A stretch of DNA of 64,000 nucleotides. It comes from Paenibacillus larvae subsp. larvae. GTDB lineage: Bacteria; Bacillota; Bacilli; Paenibacillales; NBRC-103111. The position numbers were made by a program, and so were the translations under genes. How positions within the stretch are numbered: position 1 is the stretch's first letter; each line of letters begins with the position of its first letter. The DNA lies in NCBI RefSeq assembly GCF_002003265.1, contig NZ_CP019687.1:496001-560000 (forward strand). Reading direction: 5' to 3'. Below, piece by piece: positions 53,165-63,892 of the stretch. The notes under the pieces are model-generated. The model saw only the letters and a list, made by a program, of their open reading frames with translations, was not told the DNA's origin and ran no database searches.

Positions 53165-53172
53165 TTTAGCGT

Positions 53173-53247
53173 ATGCTTTTAATGTATTTTGCTTAGTGTA
53201 AAAATTTAAGCACATGCTTTCGAAGTATTTTTGCTATCGCAAAAATT
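53173..53247 (+). repeat. two tandem imperfect 34-bp repeats between fabD and fabG
   Basis: Unit 1 (53173-53206) and unit 2 (53214-53247) both read ATGCTTT..A.GTATTTT.GCT and end GYAAAAATT. Unit 2 also forms ATTTTTGC/GCAAAAAT. Possibly an mRNA processing or attenuation site. Confidence 0.55.
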
Positions 53248-53263
53248 GGAGGAGGGACCTTTC

Positions 53264-54004
53264 ATGCTAACTGGAAAAGTAGCACTTGTAACCGGCGCTT
53301 CGCGGGGAATCGGGCGGGCAATCGCCCTTTGCCTTGCCGAAGCCGGCGCGGATGTAGCCGTCAATTATGCGGGCAATGAACAGGCTGCCGCAGAAGTAGT
53401 GCAGCAGATTGAAGCTATGGGCCGCAAGGCTGCCATGATGCGCGCAGATGTAAGTAAGGCCCAAGAAGCCGATCAGCTTGTCAAGGATACACTTGAGCAA
53501 TTAGGAAAATTGGATATTCTTGTGAATAACGCCGGCATTACTAGAGATAATCTAATAATGAGAATGAAGGAAGAAGAATTTGATACCGTTATTGCGACGA
53601 ATCTCAAAGGGGTATTTAACTGTGTCAAAGCAGCAACCCGCCCCATGATGAAGCAACGTTCCGGCCGGATTATCAATATTTCTTCGGTAGTAGGTGTACT
53701 GGGTAATCCTGGACAAGCCAATTACGTAGCGGCAAAAGCCGGTGTAATCGGACTGACAAAAGCAGCGGCCAGAGAACTGGCATCCCGTGGCATCACTGTC
53801 AATGCGGTAGCACCCGGATTTATTGAAACCGATATGACGGACCAACTGCCGGAAGACGTGAAGGCTAAAATGCTGGAGGATATTCCGCTTGCCAAGCTGG
53901 GTCAGCCGGAAGACGTGGCTAAAACTGTATTATTCCTTGCTTCTGCGGATTCTTCTTACATGACAGGACAAACCCTTCATGTTGACGGAGGCATGTACAT
54001 GTAA
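53264..54004 (+). CDS. fabG: 3-oxoacyl-ACP reductase
   Basis: 246 residues, short-chain dehydrogenase: TGASRGIG at 10-17, NNAG, Ser140, Tyr154 and Lys158 ([10 protein letters not shown]). NADPH-dependent reduction of beta-ketoacyl-ACP. ATG 53264 with GGAGGAGGG upstream. Confidence 0.96.
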   Translation: MLTGKVALVTGASRGIGRAIALCLAEAGADVAVNYAGNEQAAAEVVQQIEAMGRKAAMMRADVSKAQEADQLVKDTLEQLGKLDILVNNAGITRDNLIMRMKEEEFDTVIATNLKGVFNCVKAATRPMMKQRSGRIINISSVVGVLGNPGQANYVAAKAGVIGLTKAAARELASRGITVNAVAPGFIETDMTDQLPEDVKAKMLEDIPLAKLGQPEDVAKTVLFLASADSSYMTGQTLHVDGGMYM

Positions 54005-54122
54005 AGCAGGTCCGGGATAACGAAAGACGAATCCGAAAAATCTGGAATCTATAACCTGCTATTTCTCCGGTATAGCATTTTGGATTTAATTTTCGTATAA
54101 TACCAAGGAGGAGGTGAACCGG

Positions 54123-54356
54123 ATGTCCGACGTATTAGATCGAGTAAAGCGTATCATCATCGAACGTCTTCAGGTTGAAGAATCTGAAGTCACCCCCGAA
54201 GCGTCTTTCAAAGACGACTTAGGAGCTGATTCTTTGGATGTAGTAGAATTAGTGATGGAACTGGAAGATGAGTTTGATCTGGAAATTTCCGACGAAGATG
54301 CTGAGAAGATTACTACTGTGGGAGAAGTATTAGATTACATAAAATCTCATACGTAA
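54123..54356 (+). CDS. acpP: acyl carrier protein
   Basis: 77 residues, acidic four-helix protein with the phosphopantetheine Ser37 in [18 protein letters not shown] 54123 after AAGGAGGAGGTG. Carries all intermediates of the pathway and is also used by PlsX. Confidence 0.97.
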   Translation: MSDVLDRVKRIIIERLQVEESEVTPEASFKDDLGADSLDVVELVMELEDEFDLEISDEDAEKITTVGEVLDYIKSHT

Positions 54357-54445
54357 AATCCAGTGGGTCCCATTCTCAAGACGGGACTCCTCATCATTTT
54401 CAGTTTGACTAAAACACCGATACAGACAGATGGGGTGGTGTTCAT

Positions 54446-55681
54446 ATGAAAAGAGTAGTCGTAACAGGCCTTGGAGTTATCAGCTCCCTGGGACAAAACG
54501 CAAATACCTTCTGGGAAAATATTCTCGCCGGCAAATCGGGGGTTAGCCCTGTCGATAATTTCGATGTTAGTGCTTATCCGACGAGGATTGCCGCCTCTGT
54601 GAGAGACTTTAGTCCCGAAGATTATATGGATAAAAAAGAAAGCCGCAGGATGGACCGCTTCGTACAGTTTGCCGTTGCCGCTTCCAAACTTGCACTGGAG
54701 GATGCCAAGCTAAACATTGCTACAGACACCGATCCTGAACGCGTAGGCGTATATATCGGGTCCGGTATCGGCGGACTTGCTACCTGGGAAGAACAGCACC
54801 GTGTCCTTCTTGAGAAAGGGCCAAAACGGGTCAGCCCGTTTTTCATTCCGATGATGATCGTAAACATGGCTTCAGGCCAAGTATCGATGATGACCGGAGC
54901 GAAGGGGCCAAACAGTACTTCCGTAACGGCTTGTGCGACCGGAACCCATTCAATCGGGGATTCCTTCAGACTGATTCAATCCGGGGATGCAGATGTCATG
55001 ATTTGTGGCGGAGCTGAAGCAACTATTACTCCGATCGGTTTGGCCGGTTTCTGTTCCATGAAGGCAATGTCCACACGGAATGAGGAGCCGCAAAAGGCAA
55101 GCCGTCCATTTGACCAGGACCGTGACGGATTTATTATGGGGGAAGGTGCCGGTATTCTGGTACTCGAATCGCTGGAACACGCGCAAAAACGCGGAGCTAC
55201 TATTTACGGTGAGGTAATCGGTTACGGATTGAGCGGTGACGCACATCACATCACCGAGCCGGATCCAGACGGAGCTGCACGTTGCATGAAAATGGCTGTG
55301 CGCAGTGCCGGTATTGGGTTTGAAGAAGTGGATTATATCAACGCACATGGAACTTCTACACCGGTTGGTGATGTTTCCGAAACTACGGCCATCAAAAAAA
55401 CGTTTGGCGATCATGCGTACAAACTGGCTGTAAGCTCCACAAAATCCATGACAGGGCATTTGCTTGGTGCGGCCGGTGGGGTTGAAGCGGTTATTTGTGC
55501 CCTGACACTCCGTGATGGAATTATAGCGCCGACTATTAACTTGGATAATCAGGATCCTGACTGCGATCTTGATTATGTGCCTAACGAAGCCCGCAAAGCA
55601 GACGTGAAGGTAGCAATGTCCAACTCCTTCGGATTTGGTGGTCCTAATGCGACGATCGTTTTGAAAAAGTATCAAGAGTAA
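54446..55681 (+). CDS. fabF: beta-ketoacyl-ACP synthase II
   Basis: 411 residues: thiolase fold with Cys163 ([11 protein letters not shown]), His in [11 protein letters not shown] and His in [12 protein letters not shown]. Elongates fatty acids and adjusts composition with temperature. ATG with GGGGTGGTG upstream. Confidence 0.96.
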   Translation: MKRVVVTGLGVISSLGQNANTFWENILAGKSGVSPVDNFDVSAYPTRIAASVRDFSPEDYMDKKESRRMDRFVQFAVAASKLALEDAKLNIATDTDPERVGVYIGSGIGGLATWEEQHRVLLEKGPKRVSPFFIPMMIVNMASGQVSMMTGAKGPNSTSVTACATGTHSIGDSFRLIQSGDADVMICGGAEATITPIGLAGFCSMKAMSTRNEEPQKASRPFDQDRDGFIMGEGAGILVLESLEHAQKRGATIYGEVIGYGLSGDAHHITEPDPDGAARCMKMAVRSAGIGFEEVDYINAHGTSTPVGDVSETTAIKKTFGDHAYKLAVSSTKSMTGHLLGAAGGVEAVICALTLRDGIIAPTINLDNQDPDCDLDYVPNEARKADVKVAMSNSFGFGGPNATIVLKKYQE

Positions 55682-55695
55682 TTTGACTAAAATAC

Positions 55696-55752
55696 AGCAT
55701 GCTGCATCAGTTCATGTTTCCCTTCAGGGTAACCGAAAAGCTGCAGCATGCT
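55696..55752. repeat. 11-bp perfect inverted repeat between fabF and rnc
   Basis: AGCATGCTGCA and TGCAGCATGCT with a 35-base loop; TTTTT follows after 8 bases. Could be a weak terminator or an RNase III/other processing hairpin just before the RNase III gene. Confidence 0.55.
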
Positions 55753-55860
55753 CGGTACTTTTTGCAAACCAGCTTACATTTGCTTAAGGTCTTATATTTC
55801 AACGAGAAACGGAAGCCAAACAGTATGAGGTATCCCGTTTCTTCTTGGGGTGGTGAACAG

Positions 55861-56562
55861 ATGAACGGGGATTTGAAAGAGCTGCAGGCCCGCATCGGGA
55901 TAACATTTAATAATGTGGACCTTTTAAGACAGGCATTTACACATTCATCCTATGTCAATGAGCACCGGATTACGAATCATAAGGACAATGAACGGCTCGA
56001 ATTTTTGGGTGACGCCGTACTTGAACTCATGGTGTCTGAGCATCTGTATTTTACATACCCGCGCCGGGCGGAAGGGGAATTAACGAAACTAAGGGCCTCC
56101 ATTGTCTGCGAGCCTTCACTTGTTAATTTTGCGGAACGCCTTAATTTTGGTTCCTATGTGCTTCTTGGAAAAGGGGAGGAAATGACAGGAGGCCGGACAA
56201 GGCCTGCTCTCCTGGCGGATTTATTTGAATCTTTCATCGGAGCCCTCTACCTGGACCAAGGACTGGAACCGGTCCGGGACTTTTTAATCAAGCATGTGTT
56301 CCCCCATATTTCTAATGAGGGCAAGCTTCTGGTAGTGGATTATAAAACACAGCTGCAGGAATACGTCCAGCATCACAATCTGGGTACACTGGAATACCGG
56401 ATTGTCGAGGAGCGGGGCCCTGCCCATGAAAGGGAATTTGTAGCTGAGGTTCAGATGGACGGGAAGATTCTTGGAAAAGGTGTCGGCCGATCCAAAAAAG
56501 AGGCCGAGCAGCAGGCCGCTTCCAAAGCATCTGTTAAATTGAATGTGACCATACAACGGTAA
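55861..56562 (+). CDS. rnc: ribonuclease III
   Basis: 233 residues: catalytic helix [19 protein letters not shown], second acidic cluster [17 protein letters not shown]-terminal dsRNA-binding domain ([31 protein letters not shown]). Processes rRNA and structured mRNA. ATG 55861 (GGTGGTG upstream) is chosen; a longer frame from 55699 includes the hairpin and lacks family similarity. Confidence 0.95.
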   Translation: MNGDLKELQARIGITFNNVDLLRQAFTHSSYVNEHRITNHKDNERLEFLGDAVLELMVSEHLYFTYPRRAEGELTKLRASIVCEPSLVNFAERLNFGSYVLLGKGEEMTGGRTRPALLADLFESFIGALYLDQGLEPVRDFLIKHVFPHISNEGKLLVVDYKTQLQEYVQHHNLGTLEYRIVEERGPAHEREFVAEVQMDGKILGKGVGRSKKEAEQQAASKASVKLNVTIQR

Positions 56563-56730
56563 AGACAGCAAAAATCCAGACTCAGTCTAACGTAAGGAGC
56601 AGCCTCGTGCTGCTCCTTTCTTCGAAAATGAAAACTTTTACGGATACGCGAAACGGCATCAACCGGAAAGAGGGAGGAAGCCGTTTCTGCAGGAGAACAG
56701 GTTATGGTACAATAGCTTTGAGGTGAGACC

Positions 56731-59700
56731 ATGTTTTTGAAACGGATTGAATTATCCGGCTTTAAATCATTTGCGGATAAGACGGAGCTGGAATTTGTGC
56801 AAGGTATTACTGCGGTTGTCGGCCCGAACGGGAGCGGCAAAAGCAACATCTCCGATGGAATCCGTTGGGTTCTTGGAGAAACCAGTGCTAAATCCCTGCG
56901 CGGAGGCAAAATGGAAGATGTCATTTTTGCCGGAAGTGATGCCCGTAAAGCGGTGAACTACGGGGAAGTATCACTGACACTGGACAACACCTCTCAGTCT
57001 CTGCCCCTGGATTTTAACGAGGTAACGGTAACCCGCCGTGTGCACCGCAGCGGAGACAGCGAATATTTTATCAACCGGCAGTCTTGCAGATTGAAAGACA
57101 TTACGGAATTGTTTATGGATACTGGTATCGGAAAAGAAGCTTACTCCATTATTGGACAAGGCCGGATTGAAGAAATTCTCAGTACGAAATCTGAAGAGAG
57201 AAGAGGCATTTTTGAGGAAGCTTCCGGTATCGTAAAATATAAATCGAGAAAAAAAGAATCGGAAAAAAAACTGGAGGATACCGAGCAAAATCTGCTGCGT
57301 ATTCACGATCTGGTTGTAGAGCTCGAAGATCAGGTAGGACCTTTAAAAGAGCAGGCAGAAAAGGCCCAGCAATACAAAGCTTTAAAAGAAGAACTGAAAC
57401 ATAATGAAATTGCCATGTATGTGAATCAGATCGAACAGGTACACAATTCTTGGAATGACGCAAACGAACGGCTCAATAAACTGAAAGAAGAACAAAATGA
57501 ACTTGCGGAATTTGTGAATCGGCATGATGCCCATCTGGTGCAGCACCGCAATGAAACAAAACGCCTGGAAGAAGATCTGGAGCAGCTTCAACAAACTCTG
57601 CTTCAGGTGAGTGAGGAAGTGGAAAAATGCGAAGGACAGGGTGAGGTGCTGAAGGAGCGCAAGCGGAATTTCGTTACAAACCAGCAGCAGTTAACCCAGT
57701 CTGTCGAATACCAGGAAAAAAGACTCCAGGAAAAACAGGATGAGATTGCCGTTCACAAACAAAAGGCGGTCCAGATCAGCGCGCAGCTTTTTGAATTTCA
57801 GGCCAGGCTGGATGAGGAAGAACGCAGATTGCAAGGTGTTACCGGAGGGCTTAATTCTTCAGTTGAAGAACAGCTTAAATCTGAACTTCTGGATAAGCTG
57901 AATGAGATGGCCCAAACCCGTAACGAAATCCGCTATGCAGAACAGCAGCTTGGAGGTTTATCAAAGCGGGTCGAGAGACTGGATGAAGAACGCCGGAAAT
58001 GGGGTTCACAGAAAGAAGCGGTTATCCGTCGGCAGCAAGATCTGAATGCGAAATTGGAGCAGGCAGTTAAAGAAGTGGAAGCATCCCGCAATGAATACGT
58101 GAATGTTGCGCATCAATTGAAAGAAAAACAACAGTTGTACCAAGACACCCAAGGTACCGTGCGTAAATGGGAACAGAAGCTGGATGCTCTTACTTCCCGG
58201 CGGGATACGCTTAAAGAGATGCAAAATGATTTTGAAGGCTTTATGTATGGGGTAAAGGAAGTGCTGAAAGCCAGACAATCCGAATCGCTCAAAGGAATCA
58301 GAGGAGCAGTAGCGGAACTTGTCAAAGTGCCAGAGGATATGGAAGTGGCAATCGAAACGGCACTAGGAGGTGCGCTGCAGTATGTCGTTGTCGAAACGGA
58401 AGCATACGGACGACAGGCGATCGCTTATCTCAAAAAGCGCCAGCTTGGACGGGCCACATTTCTTCCTATAGATGTCATCCGCGGGCGTTTTATTGGCGAA
58501 CAGGAACGAAGATCGATTGAAGTGACAGCAGGCTTTGTAGGTATCGGAGTGGATCTGGTTGATTTTGATGATGAATACCGGCAGGTTTTTTCAAGTCTGC
58601 TCGGGAATGTTATTATTGCCGAGTCGCTTGAAGATGCCAATCGTATTGCGGCAAGAGCCCAGTACAGATACAGGGTCGTTACCCTCGACGGGGATGTGGT
58701 AAATCCGGGTGGTTCCATGACAGGAGGCAGCCAGCAGCAGAAGAAAACGAATTTGCTGAGCAGGCAGCGCCATATGGAGGAACTGGAAAACGAAATCCGT
58801 ACTTACCGGGACAGGCTGGGACAGCTAAAGCATAAAGCAATAGAACTTCATAACCGCATGCAGCAAGATAACGAGAAACTGGAAAAACTGCGTGAGAAAA
58901 GTGAGCAGAAACGCATTGAAGAGCAGCAGATAAGAGCCGAACTCGCTCCCTTGGAAGCTGAGATGAGGCGGGTTGATGATCAGCTTAAGTTGGATGTACA
59001 GGACCGGGAATCGGTAGACACGGAAAAACACCAATGGGAAACAAGTATTAAAGCAGGCCGGGATAAGCTGGAGGAGCTTCAGCGCGAAGAGGCTGCTTTG
59101 CAGCAGGCGATACGTGATGCCGAACAATCGCGTAAAGAAAATGAATCCCAGAAGGAAGAACTGCAAACACAGCTGACCGAACTGAAGATTAAAGTAGCTT
59201 CAGCTTTGCAGGAGAAACAGTCTCTTCAAGACCAGCTTCGGCGTCTGCAGCAGGATTATCATGATCAAACAAGGGAACTGGAAGCGAACAGGGAACTTCT
59301 TGCCCAGCTTAAAGAAGACATGAAGTGGCACGATCAGGAAAGTGCCGAACAGGCCCGTCTATTGGAAGAACTCCGTGAGAAGAAAGAACTTTGCTGCAGG
59401 CAAATGGATACAAAACGGGCGGAAAGAGCAGAATGGGCCGCCAAGCTGGAGCAGGAAGAGAATCATACGCGGGAACAGCGCAACCAGCTAAAAGAAATAG
59501 AAGAGCGGATGCTGCAAACTGAAGTGAAAGTGAACCGGCTGGACGTTGAATTGGATAATCTGCTTAAAAAGCTGTCAGAAGAGTATGAGCTGACTTATGA
59601 AAGGGCCAGGGAGCTTTATGCAGTGTCTGAAAATTTTACGGCAACTCAGCATAAGGTGAAGGAATTAAAGCGGTCAATCCAGTTACTTGGGGAAGTAAAT

Positions 59701-60309
59701 TTGGGTGCAATAGAGGAGTATGCAAGGGTATCTGACCGGTATAATTTCTTGTCCGAACAGCGTGATGATCTCGTAGAGGCTAAAACGGCACTTTATCAAG
59801 TGATCCATGAGATGAATCAGGAAATGTCCAAGCGTTTCAAAACGACGTTTGATGCCATACGTTCTCATTTTGTCGGTGTTTTTGCCAAACTGTTCGGAGG
59901 CGGGAGAGCCGACCTGATCCTCTCGGATCCTGATAATTTACTTCAAACAGGTATTGAGATTGTAGCCCAGCCTCCAGGGAAAAAACTGCAAAACCTTCAG
60001 CTTCTGTCTGGCGGTGAGCGGGCCTTGACCGCAATTGCTCTGCTATTTTCGATCATCAAAGTAAAGCCTGTTCCCTTTTGTGTTCTGGATGAAGTGGAAG
60101 CAGCACTGGATGAAGCGAATGTCTCCAGATTTGCCGAGTATTTGCGCGAGTTTTCCGAAACGACCCAATTTATTGTAGTTACCCACCGCAAAGGAACCAT
60201 GGAAGAAGCGGATGTGCTTTATGGGGTTACTATGGAAGAAGGCGGTGTATCCAAGCTGGTTTCTGTCCGGCTGGAAGATGGGGAAGAGGAAGTTATTCCC
60301 GCATCATAA
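56731..60309 (+). CDS. smc: chromosome segregation ATPase SMC
   Basis: 1192 residues: N-terminal Walker A GPNGSGKSNI (31-40), long coiled coil, hinge about 510-670 with the Gly-rich GGSMTGGS, return coil, C-terminal signature LSGGERALTAIALLF and Walker B CVLDEVEAALDEAN. Condensin core for chromosome organisation; ScpAB elsewhere. GAGGTGAG before the ATG. Confidence 0.97.
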   Translation: MFLKRIELSGFKSFADKTELEFVQGITAVVGPNGSGKSNISDGIRWVLGETSAKSLRGGKMEDVIFAGSDARKAVNYGEVSLTLDNTSQSLPLDFNEVTVTRRVHRSGDSEYFINRQSCRLKDITELFMDTGIGKEAYSIIGQGRIEEILSTKSEERRGIFEEASGIVKYKSRKKESEKKLEDTEQNLLRIHDLVVELEDQVGPLKEQAEKAQQYKALKEELKHNEIAMYVNQIEQVHNSWNDANERLNKLKEEQNELAEFVNRHDAHLVQHRNETKRLEEDLEQLQQTLLQVSEEVEKCEGQGEVLKERKRNFVTNQQQLTQSVEYQEKRLQEKQDEIAVHKQKAVQISAQLFEFQARLDEEERRLQGVTGGLNSSVEEQLKSELLDKLNEMAQTRNEIRYAEQQLGGLSKRVERLDEERRKWGSQKEAVIRRQQDLNAKLEQAVKEVEASRNEYVNVAHQLKEKQQLYQDTQGTVRKWEQKLDALTSRRDTLKEMQNDFEGFMYGVKEVLKARQSESLKGIRGAVAELVKVPEDMEVAIETALGGALQYVVVETEAYGRQAIAYLKKRQLGRATFLPIDVIRGRFIGEQERRSIEVTAGFVGIGVDLVDFDDEYRQVFSSLLGNVIIAESLEDANRIAARAQYRYRVVTLDGDVVNPGGSMTGGSQQQKKTNLLSRQRHMEELENEIRTYRDRLGQLKHKAIELHNRMQQDNEKLEKLREKSEQKRIEEQQIRAELAPLEAEMRRVDDQLKLDVQDRESVDTEKHQWETSIKAGRDKLEELQREEAALQQAIRDAEQSRKENESQKEELQTQLTELKIKVASALQEKQSLQDQLRRLQQDYHDQTRELEANRELLAQLKEDMKWHDQESAEQARLLEELREKKELCCRQMDTKRAERAEWAAKLEQEENHTREQRNQLKEIEERMLQTEVKVNRLDVELDNLLKKLSEEYELTYERARELYAVSENFTATQHKVKELKRSIQLLGEVNLGAIEEYARVSDRYNFLSEQRDDLVEAKTALYQVIHEMNQEMSKRFKTTFDAIRSHFVGVFAKLFGGGRADLILSDPDNLLQTGIEIVAQPPGKKLQNLQLLSGGERALTAIALLFSIIKVKPVPFCVLDEVEAALDEANVSRFAEYLREFSETTQFIVVTHRKGTMEEADVLYGVTMEEGGVSKLVSVRLEDGEEEVIPAS

Positions 60310-60393
60310 CCAAAGAGAACTTGACTGTATGCAGGGCGGCTTATGACAGCTTATGACAGTAGTAAAGCAAGATTATGACGAAGGAGATCATCT

Positions 60394-61401
60394 ATGAGCT
60401 TTTTTAAACGATTGAAAGAGAGTATTTCCAATAAAACAGAAGCGGTAACCAATAAGTTCAAAGAGGGGCTGTCCAAGACCCGTGACGTTTTTGTGGAACG
60501 CATTGAAGATTTATTCAGCACCCGAAAAAAAGTGGATGAGGGGTTTTATGAAGAACTGGAAGAAATATTGATCAGTGCCGATGTTGGAGTGAATACCGTC
60601 ATGGAACTGATCGATGATTTGCGGGATGAGGTCCGCAAGCGCAAGATTGAGGACCCCGGTGTGCTTCAGCCGGTACTTTCCGAAAAATTAATCAATCTGC
60701 TTGAAACAGGCAAGGATGCCGAATTAAATTTGGCCGGGGAAGGACTCTCGGTTATCCTGTTCGTAGGAGTTAATGGTGTCGGCAAGACCACGACGATCGG
60801 AAAAATGGCCCACATGCTGAAATCCCAAGGAAAAAAAGTCATGCTGGCTGCAGGGGATACCTTTCGCGCGGGAGCGATTGAGCAGCTTGAGACATGGGGA
60901 GAGAGAGTCGGAGTTGAGGTTATTAAACAGCATTCCGGATCTGATCCGGCTGCGGTTATGTTTGACGCGCTCCAAGCGGCAAAACGCAGGGGGATGGATG
61001 TACTGCTTTGCGACACAGCCGGACGCCTTCAAAACAAGGTGAACCTGATGGAAGAGCTCAACAAAATTTATCGGGTAATCCGCCGCGAAATTCCGGAAGC
61101 TCCCCACGAAGTCTTATTGGTGCTTGACGCGACCACCGGACAAAATGCACTAACCCAGGCCAAATTGTTCGGAGACAAGACCGGGCTCACAGGTCTGGTG
61201 CTGACCAAGCTGGACGGTACTGCAAAAGGCGGGATTGTTGTTGCTATCCGTCAGGAGCTGGATATCCCTGTGAAGTTTGTAGGGCTGGGAGAAAAAATGG
61301 ATGATCTCCAAAAATTTGATTCAGAGCAATTTGTTCATGCCCTATTCGGGAAATGGATTGCAGAGGAAGAGAAGAGGGTCTCCGATTCAGACAAGGCTTA
61401 A
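60394..61401 (+). CDS. ftsY: signal recognition particle receptor FtsY
   Basis: 335 residues: helical N-domain, then NG GTPase with G1 GVNGVGKTT (125-133), DTAGRLQNK, TKLDGTAKGG and GLGEKMDDL. Docks SRP-ribosome complexes at the membrane. GAAGGAG before the ATG. Confidence 0.97.
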   Translation: MSFFKRLKESISNKTEAVTNKFKEGLSKTRDVFVERIEDLFSTRKKVDEGFYEELEEILISADVGVNTVMELIDDLRDEVRKRKIEDPGVLQPVLSEKLINLLETGKDAELNLAGEGLSVILFVGVNGVGKTTTIGKMAHMLKSQGKKVMLAAGDTFRAGAIEQLETWGERVGVEVIKQHSGSDPAAVMFDALQAAKRRGMDVLLCDTAGRLQNKVNLMEELNKIYRVIRREIPEAPHEVLLVLDATTGQNALTQAKLFGDKTGLTGLVLTKLDGTAKGGIVVAIRQELDIPVKFVGLGEKMDDLQKFDSEQFVHALFGKWIAEEEKRVSDSDKA

Positions 61402-61534
61402 ACGGAAAATTCACCTACCTTAAACCTTTTTCTGACTGACAAGGTTAAATACTTGACATGGGCTTGGATATTGAGTATGATGATCATGTTGCTATTTAAG
61501 TGTAAAGTGTTTATCCTTGACGGAGGCGATAAAA

Positions 61535-61897
61535 GTGACGGAAGATGAAGTGTTAGCAAAAACTAACCGGATCAATCTCTTGTTTGATTTTTATGAGCCT
61601 CTGCTTACCGAGAAGCAGCGAACTTTTCTTAAGCTGTATTTCCATGACGATTATTCTCTAGGGGAAATAGCCGAGAACTTTAACATAAGCAGACAAGCCG
61701 TCTATGAGCATATCAAGCGGGCGGAAGGCACTCTTCAGGACTACGAGAAGAAATTGAAGCTGCTCGCGCAATATCAAGCAAGAAGTATGCTCTTGCAGGA
61801 ATTGATGAATGTAATGGAAACCGCACCGGCCGAACTCCGGCAGCGGGCAGATTCCATTATCAACCAATTTTATGCATTGGATGAAGATAACGAATAG
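61535..61897 (+). CDS. ylxM: YlxM/p13-like DNA-binding protein
   Basis: 120 residues: sigma-70 region 4-like HTH ([40 protein letters not shown]) and a helical tail. Always next to ffh in Firmicutes and thought to modulate SRP. GTG 61535 with GGAGG eight bases upstream. Confidence 0.92.
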   Translation: MTEDEVLAKTNRINLLFDFYEPLLTEKQRTFLKLYFHDDYSLGEIAENFNISRQAVYEHIKRAEGTLQDYEKKLKLLAQYQARSMLLQELMNVMETAPAELRQRADSIINQFYALDEDNE

Positions 61898-61926
61898 ATA
61901 AATCGATCGGGCAGGAGGTGAGATGG

Positions 61927-63294
61927 ATGCCGTTTGAAGGATTGACAAACCGTTTGCAGAATGTATTCGGCAAGCTGAGATCCAAAGGGAAGCTAAGTGA
62001 GAATGACGTGAACGAGGCTTTGCGTGAGGTGCGCCTTGCTCTTTTGGAAGCAGACGTTAACTTTAAAGTAGTCAAACAGTTTATTTCTAAAGTGAAAGAG
62101 CGTGCGGTAGGTCAGGAAGTGATGAAGAGCTTCACCCCCGGCATGGTCGTCATTGATATTGTGAATAAAGAACTGACCGAACTAATGGGTGGCACACAAA
62201 GCAAACTGGCCAAGTCAAACCGCCCTCCTTCCATCGTCATGATGGTCGGTCTTCAAGGGGCCGGTAAAACGACAACTACCGGGAAACTTGCTAAACTTCT
62301 GACTAAACAGAACCATAAACCACTCCTCGTGGCCTGTGATATTTATCGTCCGGCTGCAATCAAACAACTGCAGGTGCTTGGGGAACAGCTTCAGGTTCCT
62401 GTGTTTTCCATGGGAGATCAGGTGAACCCGGTTGACATTGCCAAAGCAGGTATCCAGCATGCCAAGGATAATCACTATGATTATGTGATCATTGATACGG
62501 CAGGACGCCTTCATATTGACGAAAGTCTGATGGAGGAGCTTAAGCAGGTGCGTGAAGCAGTTGAGCCGGATGAGATTCTGCTCGTTGTGGACGCTATGAC
62601 GGGGCAGGATGCGGTCAACGTGGCGGAAAGCTTTCATAAACAGATGGAATTAACCGGTGTGGTACTGACTAAACTCGATGGCGATACCCGTGGCGGTGCA
62701 GCGATTTCTGTAAAGGCCGTGACAGGCTGCCCTATCAAGTTTGCGGCTATGGGTGAGAAAATGGATGCGCTGGAACCGTTCCACCCAGAACGGATGGCAT
62801 CCCGGATTCTTGGCATGGGGGATATGCTCACGCTAATCGAGAAAGCCCAGGCCGGAATTGACGCCGACAAAGCAAAAGAAATGGAACGTAAAATGCGTAA
62901 CGCGGAATTTACGTTCGATGATTTCTTGGAGCAGATGGAGCAGGTCAAAAAACTGGGGCCTCTCGATCAAATTCTGGATATGCTTCCTGGAGCAGGAAAA
63001 ATGAAGGGCATGAAAGACTTGAAAGTGGATGACAAGCAGATGAGCCGTGTTGAAGCTATTGTCAAATCCATGACTAAGGAAGAAAAACAGAAACCGGAAT
63101 TATTAAATGCCAGCCGCAGGAAACGGATTGCGCTCGGCAGCGGTAATTCCATTCAGGATGTGAACCGGTTCATCAAGCAATTCGAGGATATGCGCAAAAT
63201 GATGAAACAGTTCTCCGGCATGATGAATAACCCTAAGGGAATGAAAGGCCTGAAGTCCAAGCTCGGTAAAGGATTTAAGTTCCCATTTGGTTAA
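61927..63294 (+). CDS. ffh: signal recognition particle protein
   Basis: 455 residues: N-domain, GTPase G1 GLQGAGKTTTTGKL (108-121), DTAGRLHID, TKLDGDTRGG, then a Met-rich M domain (MLPGAGKMKGMKDLK, MMKQFSGMMNNPKGMKGLK) for signal sequences and 4.5S RNA. ATG 61927 after AGGAGGTGAG. Confidence 0.97.
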   Translation: MPFEGLTNRLQNVFGKLRSKGKLSENDVNEALREVRLALLEADVNFKVVKQFISKVKERAVGQEVMKSFTPGMVVIDIVNKELTELMGGTQSKLAKSNRPPSIVMMVGLQGAGKTTTTGKLAKLLTKQNHKPLLVACDIYRPAAIKQLQVLGEQLQVPVFSMGDQVNPVDIAKAGIQHAKDNHYDYVIIDTAGRLHIDESLMEELKQVREAVEPDEILLVVDAMTGQDAVNVAESFHKQMELTGVVLTKLDGDTRGGAAISVKAVTGCPIKFAAMGEKMDALEPFHPERMASRILGMGDMLTLIEKAQAGIDADKAKEMERKMRNAEFTFDDFLEQMEQVKKLGPLDQILDMLPGAGKMKGMKDLKVDDKQMSRVEAIVKSMTKEEKQKPELLNASRRKRIALGSGNSIQDVNRFIKQFEDMRKMMKQFSGMMNNPKGMKGLKSKLGKGFKFPFG

Positions 63295-63335
63295 CCGGAT
63301 AAAGAGATTCTAATTTTGTGTAGGAGGTGATATTC

Positions 63336-63608
63336 ATGGCAGTACGTATTCGCCTGAAACGTATGGGTGCTCATAAAGCTCCTTTCTACCGTGTGGTAGT
63401 ATCCGATTCCCGTTCTCCACGTGACGGACGTTTCATCGAGGAAATCGGTTTTTATAATCCGGTAGCCCAACCGGCTGAAGTTAAAATCGACGAAGAAAAA
63501 GCGTTGAAGTGGCTTCAAAACGGGGCGCAAGCTTCCGATACCGTGCGCAACTTGTTCAGCAAAGCAGGTTTGATGCAAAAGTTTCACGAGCTAAAGCAGC
63601 AGAAGTAA
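63336..63608 (+). CDS. rpsP: 30S ribosomal protein S16
   Basis: 90 residues, [20 protein letters not shown], typical S16. ATG 63336 after AGGAGGTGA. Confidence 0.97.
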   Translation: MAVRIRLKRMGAHKAPFYRVVVSDSRSPRDGRFIEEIGFYNPVAQPAEVKIDEEKALKWLQNGAQASDTVRNLFSKAGLMQKFHELKQQK

Positions 63609-63630
63609 TTCTGTGATTTCGGAGGTCCTC

Positions 63631-63861
63631 ATGGAAGAAGTTATTACTGTTATCGCGAAGGCATTGGTTGATCATCCGGAAGATGTCAAGGTCAATGTGG
63701 TGGAGAACGAGAACAGCGCTGTTTACGAACTTACCGTGCATCCCGACGATGTCGGCAAGGTAATTGGCAGACAGGGCCGGATCGCCAAAGCCCTTCGGAC
63801 CGTAGTGACATCTGCAGCAGTGAAAGTGAACAAACGTGTGACTGTTGAAATCATTTCATAG
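63631..63861 (+). CDS. khpA: KH-domain RNA-binding protein (KhpA/YlqC)
   Basis: 76 residues, a single KH domain with GxxG in KVIGRQGRIAKAL. Small RNA-binding protein that pairs with KhpB/Jag and is linked to cell elongation in Firmicutes. ATG 63631 with CGGAGGTC upstream. Usual place after rpsP. Confidence 0.93.
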   Translation: MEEVITVIAKALVDHPEDVKVNVVENENSAVYELTVHPDDVGKVIGRQGRIAKALRTVVTSAAVKVNKRVTVEIIS

Positions 63862-63863
63862 GG

Positions 63864-63892
63864 GAAGGTTAGGAGATCCTAACCTTTTCTCC
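63864..63892 (+). terminator. terminator after khpA
   Basis: AAGGTTAGG/CCTAACCTT stem with AGAT loop and TTTT. A further hairpin AAACGGTTGCCG/CGGCAAAACCGTTT lies at the window end (63961-64000). Confidence 0.8.

Noticed and set aside
55699-55860. N-terminal extension of RNase III
   Set aside because: It would translate the hairpin and gives residues unlike the family; ATG 55861 matches the usual start.
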